Positions 1 through 8,831 of a stretch of DNA of 64,000 bases are shown here, piece after piece; the first letter of the stretch is position 1; each line of letters opens with the position of its first letter. A program made the position numbers and the translations under genes. The DNA is from Marsupella aquatica (lineage: Eukaryota > Marchantiophyta): assembly GCA_973895155.1 (NCBI GenBank), contig OZ316896.1, positions 7,192,001 to 7,256,000 on the forward strand, in the 5' to 3' direction. The notes under the pieces were generated by a model. That model had not been told where the DNA came from, made no database searches, and saw only the letters and a program-made list of their open reading frames with translations.

Positions 1-3000
1 CAAGGACGAGTTCCTGTGGACGCCTACTTCCAATCAACTCGACGATCTTCTGTTTTGCAAAGACAACGTCGTCGGCATCCGAGAGGCCATCAAGAACTGC
101 AACGACATACACTGGGAATTAAAGGGTAGCACGGAAAGGTGGACCCAGGCAACGGTGCTAGGAGAAACCTCCACGGCAGCAGAGATGAAGAGGAAGGGAG
201 CCGTCAACGATGAAGCCACCCCGGCAAAAAGAACGAGGTCGGCGGCACCAAAGAAGCCAGCCGAGCAGCAGAGCAGGAGGCAGGGAGAAGCCGAAGAGGA
301 GGAGGTCGATCCCATCAAGGCCATTCCAACCAGGGATGACACCTGGAAGGGCTGGGCGGCAACCCTACCGGTGGAGGTGCAACTACATTTTGCACGGGAG
401 GAGGATGCATGCTTTACGGCCATGCAGACCAAGAAGTACCAAGGCTTCATGGCCGGATCCGGCTTGGAGGCCTTTGTAAGATTACCATGGCTGAAGCCGG
501 AGGTACCGGAGTCAGACCTATTAGAATTCGTGGGGTCATGGGAACCCGAGACCAATTGCACGAGGATATATGGGAAGGATTTCTATCTTACTCCCAAGGT
601 AATTGCCGAAGTGTTTGGCTTGCCGATAGGCAATAAGACCAAAGTTGATACCAGGAAGACCTTGCCTGACAAGGAGTTCCGGTCGTTCCCCGGGCCATCA
701 ACGAAGAATGGCTTCTTCCGGAACACCTGCACCAACCCGCACATAGGAGAGATGATCGACTTCTTGCGGGTGACCATGCATTGTAACTTGCCGAGGGCAG
801 AGATCGGCAAGGCACAGGTCTATCTGGCAGAAAGGCCAGACCCAAGCCGGGACTACAACGGGTACCTCCTCAACCAATTGAAGAAGATCTTAAAGGAGGA
901 GCAGCAGGTAATCGGCATGGGGAGCGTGTCGCGGCTTGGCTATCACATGCCGCTGTTGTGCCGGTATGCCAGAGGTCAGACTTTTGCCCCGGTACTTCCC
1001 CTGCAGGTAAGGGCACCCGAGGAAGCTCCAACACCGAGGCCGTTGGCTGAGAAGCCTCAACCACCTGTTAGTCCTACGATCGAGCAGGTGTTTAGGCCCA
1101 GGAAGGAAGACTTGCCGATGCAGCAACCAGGCATGCAGAGTCTGCTGAAACTACTGGAGAAAGAAAAGAAATCGGCATCGGCAACAACAACAACAACGGC
1201 AACGGCAACAATGCAGGACACTACTACAGAGGTAGGCCTACACCGGCTCACAAGAGAAAACCCCTTTGCTGGAGACAAGGAGAGAATCAGGCCGGAATCC
1301 AAGCCAGGTGTTCGAATGTACGTGGGAACCTCAAGCTCCGAATCTGAGGCAGAATTGCCTGAAGCTCCTACCGACGAAGAGGAGAGGGAGAAGCCGGACG
1401 TCCAAGAGGTAGAGGAGGCAGTGGAGGCCTGCAGCCATGATAATTCCGGCTATGGGTCGGACCATCACGTTCCAGGAGTAAGGACCTGTGGCCGGTTTGT
1501 CCCCACACTTCCAAGGGTAGTGCGAGGGGACCCCAACCAGCAGAGTAGCCCTGAGTCTCCCCCACCAGATGTTGCTCCCCCGAGCTTTGACGGCATAAAA
1601 CAGACGGTGCAGGAATTTCAGGAGCGAATCAAGCAGGAGGAAGAGGCCGCCCTGGCTAAGGAAAAGGATTTACCAGGAGGAGATTGGCCGGAGGACATCA
1701 GGCGGCTAGCCGAAAAAGGAAGCAAACCTCTAGCCACGATTGAAGAGATCCGCAGGACGGCTTGGGAGCAGAGGCCACGATGGGCGATGCCGATCACTTC
1801 TACTTACTCCACCTACGCTAAGAATAGAGCCATGGAGTATGGTGAGATGTGTGGGGAACTTGCGCTCGGCATCTTTGGAGAGGAGTTGGAGGTAGGACCC
1901 TTTTTCCATAGGGAGCAGTTGGAGAAGCACCAATTAGAAGAAGCGGTGGCTTTAGAGAGAAGCAAGAAGGACGAGGTCATTCGGCGGCTTAGGAGGATGG
2001 GAGCCAAGATTGAAGATCTAAGGGCGGCCAAGAAAGCCCAAGATGAACTGCGGATTAAACGACATGAGCTGAACATCATGCAGGGGCAGTTGGACGCCGC
2101 GCAGGCTGATAATCAGAATATCAAGGATAAACTGACTCAGACGCAGGAAGAGTTGGCCGACACGATCAAAGAGAGGGAAAAGTGGAAGCAAGAGCTGAAG
2201 AATACAGAGGAGGCCCACATAACAGCCAACAGCCGGGCCATGGCGGAGACCCAAAGAAAGGAATGGGCGTTGAAAGGGGAGCTCGAGAAAATCCGCGGAG
2301 CCCTTGAGCAGAAGGAGGTCGAGTTAGGGAAATCCTATCAAGGGATTATGGCGCTGCAGCAGGAGCTTGCGTCCCTGACGGCCAGCTTCAAGGCCGACCT
2401 AAGGGAGAAGGACGAGATGCTCGAACAGACTTACGCCAAGATGAACCAGATGGAGTCTGTCATCATTGCAGAGCTCGACAAGGAGCTAAGAGCAACCCAG
2501 GAGGAGAGGGCTACCTTGAAGAAGGAATTGGAGGAAGCCCACAGGGAGCAGGAGGAGGCCAAAAACGAGCTGGAGGGGGCACGTAAGGACCTGGATGAAA
2601 CCCAAGAGGAGTTGGAGGAAATCACGAGGAAGATGGAGAACCTACAGCGGCGGGCCGACAACCAAACAGAGCGGCTGAAGAAACAAGCCGCAGTATTTAA
2701 ATGCTTAGCTGCAGCAGGTCCATCTCCCGTTGGGACAAACCAGTTACCAGGGGTGGTAATTGCCGAAGGACAAGCCGCGCCACCTGCACCAGTGCCGGAA
2801 GTAAGTGGGAAGGGGAAGGGACCAGCTGCCGAGCCACCAACGAAGAAGAAGCGGAAACCTTCAGGGTCAAGGAGTAATATGACTTCACAGGCCGTGGTGA
2901 TCAAGGAGGTAGACCCAGCACCGACCCCAGACAGGGTCACGGCTAAGGATCCAACTACCCTAGGGGAAGGGGAGGCCAAAGCCGTGGGAGTGGCTGAGGC

Positions 3001-3178
3001 CGAAGCCGTGGGTATTGCCGAGGCCGGTGTCGAGGCTGAAGCCGAAGGTGGACCCAGTCAGGCCGATGGAGAGTTGACTCGGTCAAGGGCAGGTAATCTG
3101 TCAGTAGGCGGGCCAACGGCAGTGGCTGAGGAGGAAGTGTTGGGGGCGTCCATTGAGGATCCACCACCGGTGTCGTGA
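1..3178 (+). CDS. ORF3 of family A element (copy A1), 5' end outside window
   Basis: The frame is open from base 2 to the stop at 3176-3178, about 1,058 codons, with no internal stop. The other copies show that roughly 150 N-terminal residues lie left of the window. Counting from the first in-window ATG (155): a basic NLS-like stretch (PAKRTRSAAPKK) at residues 23-35; a globular region at about 55-270 with the signatures SWEPET, LTPKVIAEVFGLPIG and NGFFRNTC; an acidic/proline linker at about 280-560; a long heptad-rich, Glu/Lys/Gln-rich coiled coil at about 590-870; and a basic KKKRKP motif near 900. There is no signal peptide or membrane segment. It sits between integrase and 3' LTR in the full copies, the position of the Athila env-like ORF. 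It may belong to a plant transposon-associated domain family, but that is inference. Function unknown. This is the best-preserved reading frame of the group. Confidence 0.8.
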   Translation, partial: KDEFLWTPTSNQLDDLLFCKDNVVGIREAIKNCNDIHWELKGSTERWTQATVLGETSTAAEMKRKGAVNDEATPAKRTRSAAPKKPAEQQSRRQGEAEEEEVDPIKAIPTRDDTWKGWAATLPVEVQLHFAREEDACFTAMQTKKYQGFMAGSGLEAFVRLPWLKPEVPESDLLEFVGSWEPETNCTRIYGKDFYLTPKVIAEVFGLPIGNKTKVDTRKTLPDKEFRSFPGPSTKNGFFRNTCTNPHIGEMIDFLRVTMHCNLPRAEIGKAQVYLAERPDPSRDYNGYLLNQLKKILKEEQQVIGMGSVSRLGYHMPLLCRYARGQTFAPVLPLQVRAPEEAPTPRPLAEKPQPPVSPTIEQVFRPRKEDLPMQQPGMQSLLKLLEKEKKSASATTTTTATATMQDTTTEVGLHRLTRENPFAGDKERIRPESKPGVRMYVGTSSSESEAELPEAPTDEEEREKPDVQEVEEAVEACSHDNSGYGSDHHVPGVRTCGRFVPTLPRVVRGDPNQQSSPESPPPDVAPPSFDGIKQTVQEFQERIKQEEEAALAKEKDLPGGDWPEDIRRLAEKGSKPLATIEEIRRTAWEQRPRWAMPITSTYSTYAKNRAMEYGEMCGELALGIFGEELEVGPFFHREQLEKHQLEEAVALERSKKDEVIRRLRRMGAKIEDLRAAKKAQDELRIKRHELNIMQGQLDAAQADNQNIKDKLTQTQEELADTIKEREKWKQELKNTEEAHITANSRAMAETQRKEWALKGELEKIRGALEQKEVELGKSYQGIMALQQELASLTASFKADLREKDEMLEQTYAKMNQMESVIIAELDKELRATQEERATLKKELEEAHREQEEAKNELEGARKDLDETQEELEEITRKMENLQRRADNQTERLKKQAAVFKCLAAAGPSPVGTNQLPGVVIAEGQAAPPAPVPEVSGKGKGPAAEPPTKKKRKPSGSRSNMTSQAVVIKEVDPAPTPDRVTAKDPTTLGEGEAKAVGVAEAEAVGIAEAGVEAEAEGGPSQADGELTRSRAGNLSVGGPTAVAEEEVLGASIEDPPPVS

Positions 3179-3215
3179 CGGTGCAAGGGCGCCGTTCCTT
3201 TTAGGGAGGGCGGAC

Positions 3216-3231
3216 GTGGAGGGAGGAGGCA
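3216..3231 (+). promoter_or_regulatory. Polypurine tract of family A
   Basis: The purine run GTGGAGGGAGGAGGCA lies just before the TGAGTGGGCA start of the LTR. The same arrangement recurs at 29832-29847 and, inverted, right of 49819 and 56375. A PPT primes plus-strand DNA synthesis in LTR retrotransposons. The role is inferred from position and composition. Confidence 0.6.
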
Positions 3232-4099
3232 TGAGTGGGCAGGGCGGGCACGGATCTCCACGTTTAGGATTAGGATCAGAACCAGGAACGGCCCTGACAC
3301 TTAGCTTAGTGGGATTGCGGTCCCACTGGTAGGAGCAACACTTGTGCTCCTGCCTTGCTGTACATAGGTAGATTCGGGCAAGTAGATTACTGTTAAGTAG
3401 ATTAGGCTTACGATGCAAAGAATGGCGGATCCACTACCAGGATAAGTACCTGGGTAGCGGGGAGCTCAGGGCCTCTTCTTTAGCAAGTTCTTAGTTTGCA
3501 CCAGCCGGGCTGGGATCAAGTAGTACGAGAAGCTCTCGGTTAGTCATACAGTGACCCTTGTGTATATTCATGTTTCCTCATGCCTAAGAGCTGAATAGAG
3601 TTGGCCTCACGGCTTAGTTCGCAGAACTTATGTATGAGATGTACTGTTTGTATGGCAAGTGCATGGTATGACTCAGTCAGAATGAGTCATTTTGCTATTT
3701 GTGTGTCGCATTAACTTGTGTGAAGAGTGCCCACATCAACAGAAGGAAGGAAAGTAAGCAGGGGAGTGAGAGTTGGATGTGTCGAGCTGAGAGAGGTCTT
3801 AGCGGCTTAACCAAGCCTATTGGGGATCATTCCGGCGGCGGAATCCAAACATACCTAACAAGACGGAGGGGAAGACAGGGGAAGACAGGGGAAGGCCTAT
3901 ATTAGGCCGGCTACGTATCTCATGACCCGATGAAGGATCTGTCCAGTATATGTGTGTAAAATGTTAATAGTAGTAGTAGAAGGTTAGCAGCGTCCCATGC
4001 CGCTAAGCCGCGAAAACAGCCTCGCCAAGCACGAAACCTGCGGGAATCGGCTTGAGCTGGGGGGTTTCTTGGGTTTAGGGAGCCATGGGACGCACCACA
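3232..4099 (+). repeat. Family A LTR, between ORF3 of A1 and a downstream gag
   Basis: This LTR of about 868 bp starts TGAGTGGGCA and ends GACGCACCACA. It is preceded by a PPT and followed by a PBS and gag, so it acts as both the 3' LTR of one element and the 5' LTR of the next. It contains a GGCTT/AAGCC hairpin near 3803 and a TTCCG-GCGG-CGGAA hairpin at 3830-3843. A possible TATA-like CCTATATTAGG lies near 3895. Related copies are at 4611-4909, 29848-31731 (split by a LINE), 36642-36835, 48971-49819, 54146-54476 and 55516-56375. Confidence 0.85.
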
Positions 4100-4125
4100 T
4101 TTTTGGCGCTAGATGGAGGGGGCAT
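4100..4125 (+). promoter_or_regulatory. Primer binding site of family A
   Basis: Immediately after the LTR end lies TTTTGGCGCTAGATGGAGGG, with the TGGCGCTAGATGGAGGG core. The same core follows the LTR at 55494-55515 (inverted), and a one-base variant (TGGCAC) follows at 54124-54145. It is not the usual plant initiator-Met PBS (TGGTATCAGAGC). I cannot name the tRNA from sequence alone. Confidence 0.65.
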
Positions 4126-4168
4126 TTCTTAAGCCGTGAGATATGAAGTTAGAACGGAAGCGTAGGTA

Positions 4169-4610
4169 ATGACTGACCTTACGCCGAGGGAAGAAAGAGT
4201 GATTCAACGGGAGAGAGCTCGACTGCAGCAGCTCGCCGGGTGGCATGATACACAGCGACTGAGAGGGGCAGAAAGAGCTGGTAGCTCCGAAACTGGAAGT
4301 GGCATCGAAGAAGACATACCAGAAGAAGAGTCGGTAAGGAGAAGTGAGTCTCCAACCGACATGGGGGAACCAGAGGCACGGCCAGACGAGAGGCCAGGGA
4401 CCAGATTGAGCCAGCGGTCGCGCATACATTACAAGGCATTTCATGGGAGAGGAGATGAGGATCCGGACGAATGGGTGGATGATTTCGAGGGAACCGCTGC
4501 AGCAAATGGAGAATCGGCCATCAAGATGCAGATTCTTCCCGGCCTGTTCAAGGGTGAGGCTAGGCCTTGGTACAGAGCCTTAGATGTGGAAGATCAAGCC
4601 ATCTGGGTTT
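4169..4610 (+). pseudogene. N-terminal gag fragment of family A
   Basis: The open frame starts MTDLTPREERV only 70 bp after the LTR. It has a charged helical N-terminus (RERARLQQLAGWHD), an acidic low-complexity linker and the start of a retrotransposon gag core: YKAFHGRGDEDPDEWVDDFE, then LFKGEARPWYRAL, matching the usual F-x-G...W...Wy pattern of plant gag. The capsid core should continue for several hundred residues. Here it is cut at about 4610 and joined directly to a truncated LTR, so the copy is dead. Homologous fragments are at 53618-54120 and 55138-55479 on the minus strand. Confidence 0.75.
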
Positions 4611-4909
4611 AGCGGCTTAACCAAGCCTATTGGGGATCATTCCGGCGGCGGAATCCAAACATACCTAACAAGACGGAGGGGAAGACAGGGGAAGACAAGG
4701 GAAGGCCTATATTAGGCCGGCTACGTATCTCATGACCCGATGAAGGATCTGTCCAGTATATGTGTGTAAAATGTTAATAGTAGTAGTAGAAGGTTAGCAG
4801 CGTCCCATGCCGCTAAGCCACGGAAACGGCCTCGCCAAACACGAAACCTGCGGGAATCGGCTTGAGCTGGGGGGTTTCTTGGGTTTAGGGAGCCATGGGA
4901 CGCACCACA
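4611..4909 (+). repeat. Truncated family A LTR (3' part)
   Basis: About 299 bp nearly identical to 3798-4099. It starts inside the LTR at TTTAGCGGCTTAACC and ends at GACGCACCACA. On the left it abuts gag; on the right it abuts the family B coding fragment. It includes the TTCCGGCGGCGGAA hairpin at 4640-4653. Confidence 0.85.
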
Positions 4910-5134
4910 GACGCCATCGACCAGCTCAACTTGGAGGTGGCGCGGCTCCAGACTGAAGCCGATGAAGCTGCAAACGAGGCGGAGGAAGCATTACGGGACA
5001 ACAAGGCTTTGCAGGACCACGTCACCCTGCTCGTCCTCCAGCGGGGAAAACCTGGGCCCACCTCTGATCAAGGTGGCTCGAGGTCTCGCCCCGACAAGGG
5101 GACCAGCCCTGGTCCAACCACTGCACACACGTAA
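4910..5134 (+). pseudogene. C-terminal fragment of family B ORF3-like protein (copy B1)
   Basis: About 74 codons of coiled coil (DQLNLEVARLQTEADEAANE...) followed by a short Gly/Pro/Ser-rich tail ending TTAHT and a stop. It matches the C-terminus of the minus-strand copy at 7334-7978. By chance the frame stays open through the LTR end, so an ATG at 4895 inside the LTR would give a 79-residue fusion. That fusion is probably not a real gene. Confidence 0.65.
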
Positions 5135-6117
5135 GGGGTAGTTAGCAAAGGGTAGAAGCAGGCGCCGCGCGAGGCGGTTAAGTCAGCGGCATCTTTTAGT
5201 TAGGCGTAACGACAAAATGACTGTCATTAGGCGCCGATTAGCGGCAGTAGGAAGAATTAGGGCCGGTCAGTTAGGATCAGCCAACGTAGGATTGAGTCCA
5301 TCAACGGACTAGAGTTTGTTAGTAGGCTTGGCCGCTGCCATTCCGGTTGGCACACTCGTCGTCAACGGTCAACCGGTCAGTGCAGCGCGACCAGTAGTCA
5401 ACAGTTAGTTAGTCAGTAGGTAGTACCCCGAAAGGTAGTATCCTCCGGTTCTCTTCCGCTATGGTAGTATTTAGGCTTCCCCTTCCGCGATGGGAAGGGG
5501 GAGAAGGCTTAGTTATCTCAGCAGAAGAAAGGCGAGGCACGGGGAGTCTCGGCCTGAGTAGGGTCAGAGCGTACCAAGGAGTGAGAGCCAGAGTCGAGCT
5601 TGCTGGGCAAGTGCAAGGCAGGGCCTCGTAGAGACTGGGCATCGACTGCCGTTGGGCCTGCTGACCCCCTTTGAAGTCGAGTCAACCATGTAAACTGATG
5701 CTTCGCTGAGTAAATGTAGTCTTTTCCCCCTAATGTTTCTGAGAGTAACTGGTGTTGTGTGTATGCTTTGTCCGGGCAAAGGCGCCATTTTAAGGGACGT
5801 ACCGGGTGCGGACTAATGGTAGGGATTGCCACTCATTGCATGTCACAAGTTCTTGTCACGTCGATGGCTTGAAAAGCCCCAAGTCGGGAGTTAGTCCGCG
5901 TCACTAACTGAGGGAAAATTCCAGCGGTGGAAAATAAATATACCTATGTCAAGTACGAATTATGCGAGTGTTATACCAGTAAGTATAGCGGCTTAGCCCG
6001 ACTTAGGGCTATTGAAGGTCACTACACACCTCCTTGCCCAAACCCTCACCCCTACTGGTGGTCGAGGTCGCACCACGACACTAACCCGGATTTAAGGCCC
6101 AGGGTAGGGGTGCGACA
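5135..6117 (+). repeat. Family B 3' LTR-like region (copy B1)
   Basis: About 980 bp from the ORF stop to the terminal GGGGTGCGACA. It has an inverted partner at 6341-7333. It carries the GGCTT...AAGCC hairpin near 5867 and the TTCCA-GCGG-TGGAA hairpin at 5919-5932, followed by the AAATATACCTA motif also found in the LTRs of families A and C. The 5' edge of the LTR proper was not located. Confidence 0.6.
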
Positions 6118-6340
6118 CCACTGCCTCTCCATCGTCGACTTCAGGAGTTGTATGGACGAGTCAACTTTCAAGATACAAATCTCCCAGAAGCGGGTTTTTG
6201 GAGACTAGTGTATTGACGGCCATACTCTGCTTCCTATGCTCGGGCCCCAAAATCTCGGCTTCGGCTGAGGTCGTGGTGGCCTCGCTTCCTGAGGGGTTGA
6301 TGGTAGGCATAATGGCTTCAGCTCCCTGCTTAGCTGGAGT
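6118..6340. other. Spacer between two inverted family B ends
   Basis: A 223-bp stretch flanked on both sides by the TGTCGCACCC terminus in inverted orientation. A short minus-strand open frame (63 codons) crosses it but has no recognisable domain. It could be original target DNA or internal B sequence. Confidence 0.4.
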
Positions 6341-7333
6341 TGTCGCACCCATAACTCGGGCCTTAAATCCAAGTTAGTTCCCTAGGGCGACCTCGACCAC
6401 CAGTAGGGGTGAGGGTTCGGGCAAGGAGGTGTGTAGCAGGCCCGATTAGTCCTAAGTCGGGCTAAGTCAATATACTTAACGGTATAATACTTACGCAGCT
6501 CGTACTAGTCATAGGTATATTTGTTTTCCACCGCTGGAATATTCCCACAATTAGTGACTCGGACTAACTCCCGGCTTGGGGCTTTCAAGCCATCGATGCG
6601 ACAGAACTTTGTGACATGCAATGGGTGGCAATCCCTACCATTAGTTCGCACCCAGTACGTCCCTTGAAATGGCGCCTTTTCCCGGACAAAGCATACACAC
6701 AACACCAGTTACTCGTGGAAAAATCAGAGGGAAAAGACTATATTTACTCAGCGAAGAATCAGTTTACATAGTTGACTCGACTTCTAAGGAGGTCAGCACG
6801 CCTAAGGCAGTCGATGCCCAATCTCTACGAGGCCCCGCCCCGCACTTGCCCAACAAGCTCGACTCTGGCTCTCACTCCTTAGTGCACTCTGACCCTGCTC
6901 AGGCCAGCACTCCCCGTGCCTCGCCTTTTCTTGCACTGAGATAACTAAGCCTTCTCCTCGTCCTCCAATGGAAGGGGAAGCCTAAATACTACGGTTGCAG
7001 AAAGGAACCAAAAGATACTACCTCCCGGGGTAATGCCTACTGTACTGAGTAACTACCTTTTGACTAACCGGCTGTACTACCTCTGACCGATTGACCGTTA
7101 GTGGCGGCGGCACTGACCGCGGTGGCAATAGCCAAGTCTACTGACCAAAATCTAGTTTGTTGATGGACTCTATCCTATGTCAACCGATCCTAACTGATTC
7201 TGTCCTAATGCTTCCTATTGTGCCGCTAATCGATGCCTAATGACAACCATTCTGTCGTTAAGCCTAATCAAAAAGATGTTGTTGACTCAACTACCCCGCG
7301 CGGTGCTTGCTCACATCCTCTACTAACCACCCC
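6341..7333 (-). repeat. Family B 3' LTR-like region (copy B2)
   Basis: Reverse-complement relative of 5135-6117, with many point differences. It begins on the plus strand with TGTCGCACCC, carries the TTCC...GGAA hairpin at 6526-6539, and ends at the stop of the B2 reading frame. Confidence 0.6.
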
Positions 7334-8831
7334 TTACGTGTGTGCTGTGGTCGGGCCAGGGTTTGTCCCCTTTTCGGGACAAGACCTCGAGCCGCCTTGA
7401 TCAGAGGCGGGCCCAGGTCTTGCCCGCTGGAGGACGAGCAGAGTAATGCGGTCCTGCAAGGCCTTGTTGTCCCATACCGCCTCTTTTGCCTTGTTTGCAG
7501 CTTCATCGGCCTTGCTTAGGAGCCTTGCTACCTCCAGGTTGAGCTGGCCGATGGAGTCACAATGGGTCTGGTCCTGCGCCAGCAATTTATCTCGCTCGGC
7601 GGAGAGACTAGCCACATGCTGAGCTGATTGCAGGAGTTGGTTGTTGAGGTCGGACAGGCTGGTAACCCGAGCCGAGGATTCTGAGCGCAACTGAAGCACG
7701 GTGTTGTCCCGCTTCTTGAGATCTGCTTGCGCCGTGCTCAACTCTTGGCTTAGTCCATCCCGTTGTTCAACAGTGTGGACTAACTCCTCACGACGGGTAG
7801 TGGCCTCTTCTTCAAGGTGTTCCACTAGCATTTGGAGGCGCCCGATCTCGTTCCCCTTTGCCATGAGTTCTTCCTCCAAGGGGCTTACGATCCGCGGTTG
7901 GTGCTCTAACATGAAGAAGGCTGGTTGGAAGTACGCCATGACTTGTTGTCCGATGTATGTCGCCAGCTCCCCTGACATAGTCTGGCTAAACTTCTAGACC
8001 AGGTCGTAGGCCATGGTCCCTGGGGCTACTTGGTAGTCCTCCATCCTCTCGGGCACCGGTGGTTCCTCGGGCGGGGGGGGCGAGCTCCTCCGTAGTCTGC
8101 AATGGGGAGGGGAAGGTTTCTTTAGGTGGTGGAGGGATTGGGGGTGGTTGTACCGGGGGTAGCGAAGGCTTGACGGAAGGGGGTGGCGGAATTTCAACAG
8201 GAGGAGGTGACGGAGTATTAGTCGGGGCTCGGGGTTTGCCTGAGGCGTGGTAGTTTGCTCGCTCGAGGTAGCCTCCTCGGGAGCGGGGGTGGCGCTAGTC
8301 AGGGCTGAGGTGGCCATGTTCTTTCCCCTTGCCTCCCGCCGCGCTTTGTACTAGGCAAGGATGTTGGCGATGTGACTTCCTACGTAGGTCCTTCCCCCGA
8401 TAGCCATACCTCCTTGAGCTTGCTTAAGCTGCCCCGAGAACCTACGGTAAAAGAATTGGGCCTAGTTCCGCCGTTTGTACTATTCCACCTATACGATTGT
8501 ATAGAGGGAGATCTTGGATTGTGGCTCAATCATGTGTAGGGTAGTCCGTATGAAGTTAAGCCGCTCCATATAGACCAAGTTGGTGCAGGACCCTTGCTTG
8601 TACCCGTTGTCTGTCTTACCCTCTGGTTTGAAGTGCCGAGGTGTATACTCCTTATCCCAAATTTGGAGTTCAACCAAAATCGGCCTGGTTGGCAGACAAA
8701 AGATCTGTGCCAACCGATGCTCCGTGAGTGATAAGGTATGTCTTGAAACCTTGGTGGTAGATGTGTTAGTGTTGAAGTTGGATATGAACTCACAAACCTA
8801 GCTCCCTTGGTCCGGCTGCATTAGGTCTCCA
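7334..8831 (-). pseudogene. Family B ORF3-like protein (copy B2), broken
   Basis: The best-preserved part (7978 to 7334) encodes about 214 residues of coiled coil with an N-terminal MSGELATYIGQQVM segment, ending in a GSRSCPEKG...TTAHT tail. Upstream, in shifted frames and with stops, are a Pro/Ser-rich linker (about 8317-7994) and a globular part (about 8713-8340). The globular part has DNGYKQGSC...MERLNFIR and IGGRTYVGSHIANIL, which align by eye with family C (DNGFVMRTC...ERLEFQR; IGGKAYFASHIEIIL). The gene is cut on the right by a LINE. Not functional; function unknown. Confidence 0.65.

Noticed and set aside
2431-2979. 182-codon minus-strand open frame opposite ORF3; similar frames at 29038-29397 and 50009-50644
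   Set aside because: Ser/Ala/Leu-rich shadows of the coiled-coil coding strand. They recur only because ORF3 is repeated and have no independent conservation.
1-3178. Envelope protein for the env-position ORF
   Set aside because: No signal peptide, membrane segment or furin-like site; mostly coiled coil with basic motifs.
4895-5134. A 79-residue gene starting in the LTR
   Set aside because: The ATG belongs to the LTR terminus; the frame is open only by chance fusion with the B fragment.
8059-8253. Gly-rich plus-strand frame
   Set aside because: Complement of the Pro-rich linker of the family B ORF.
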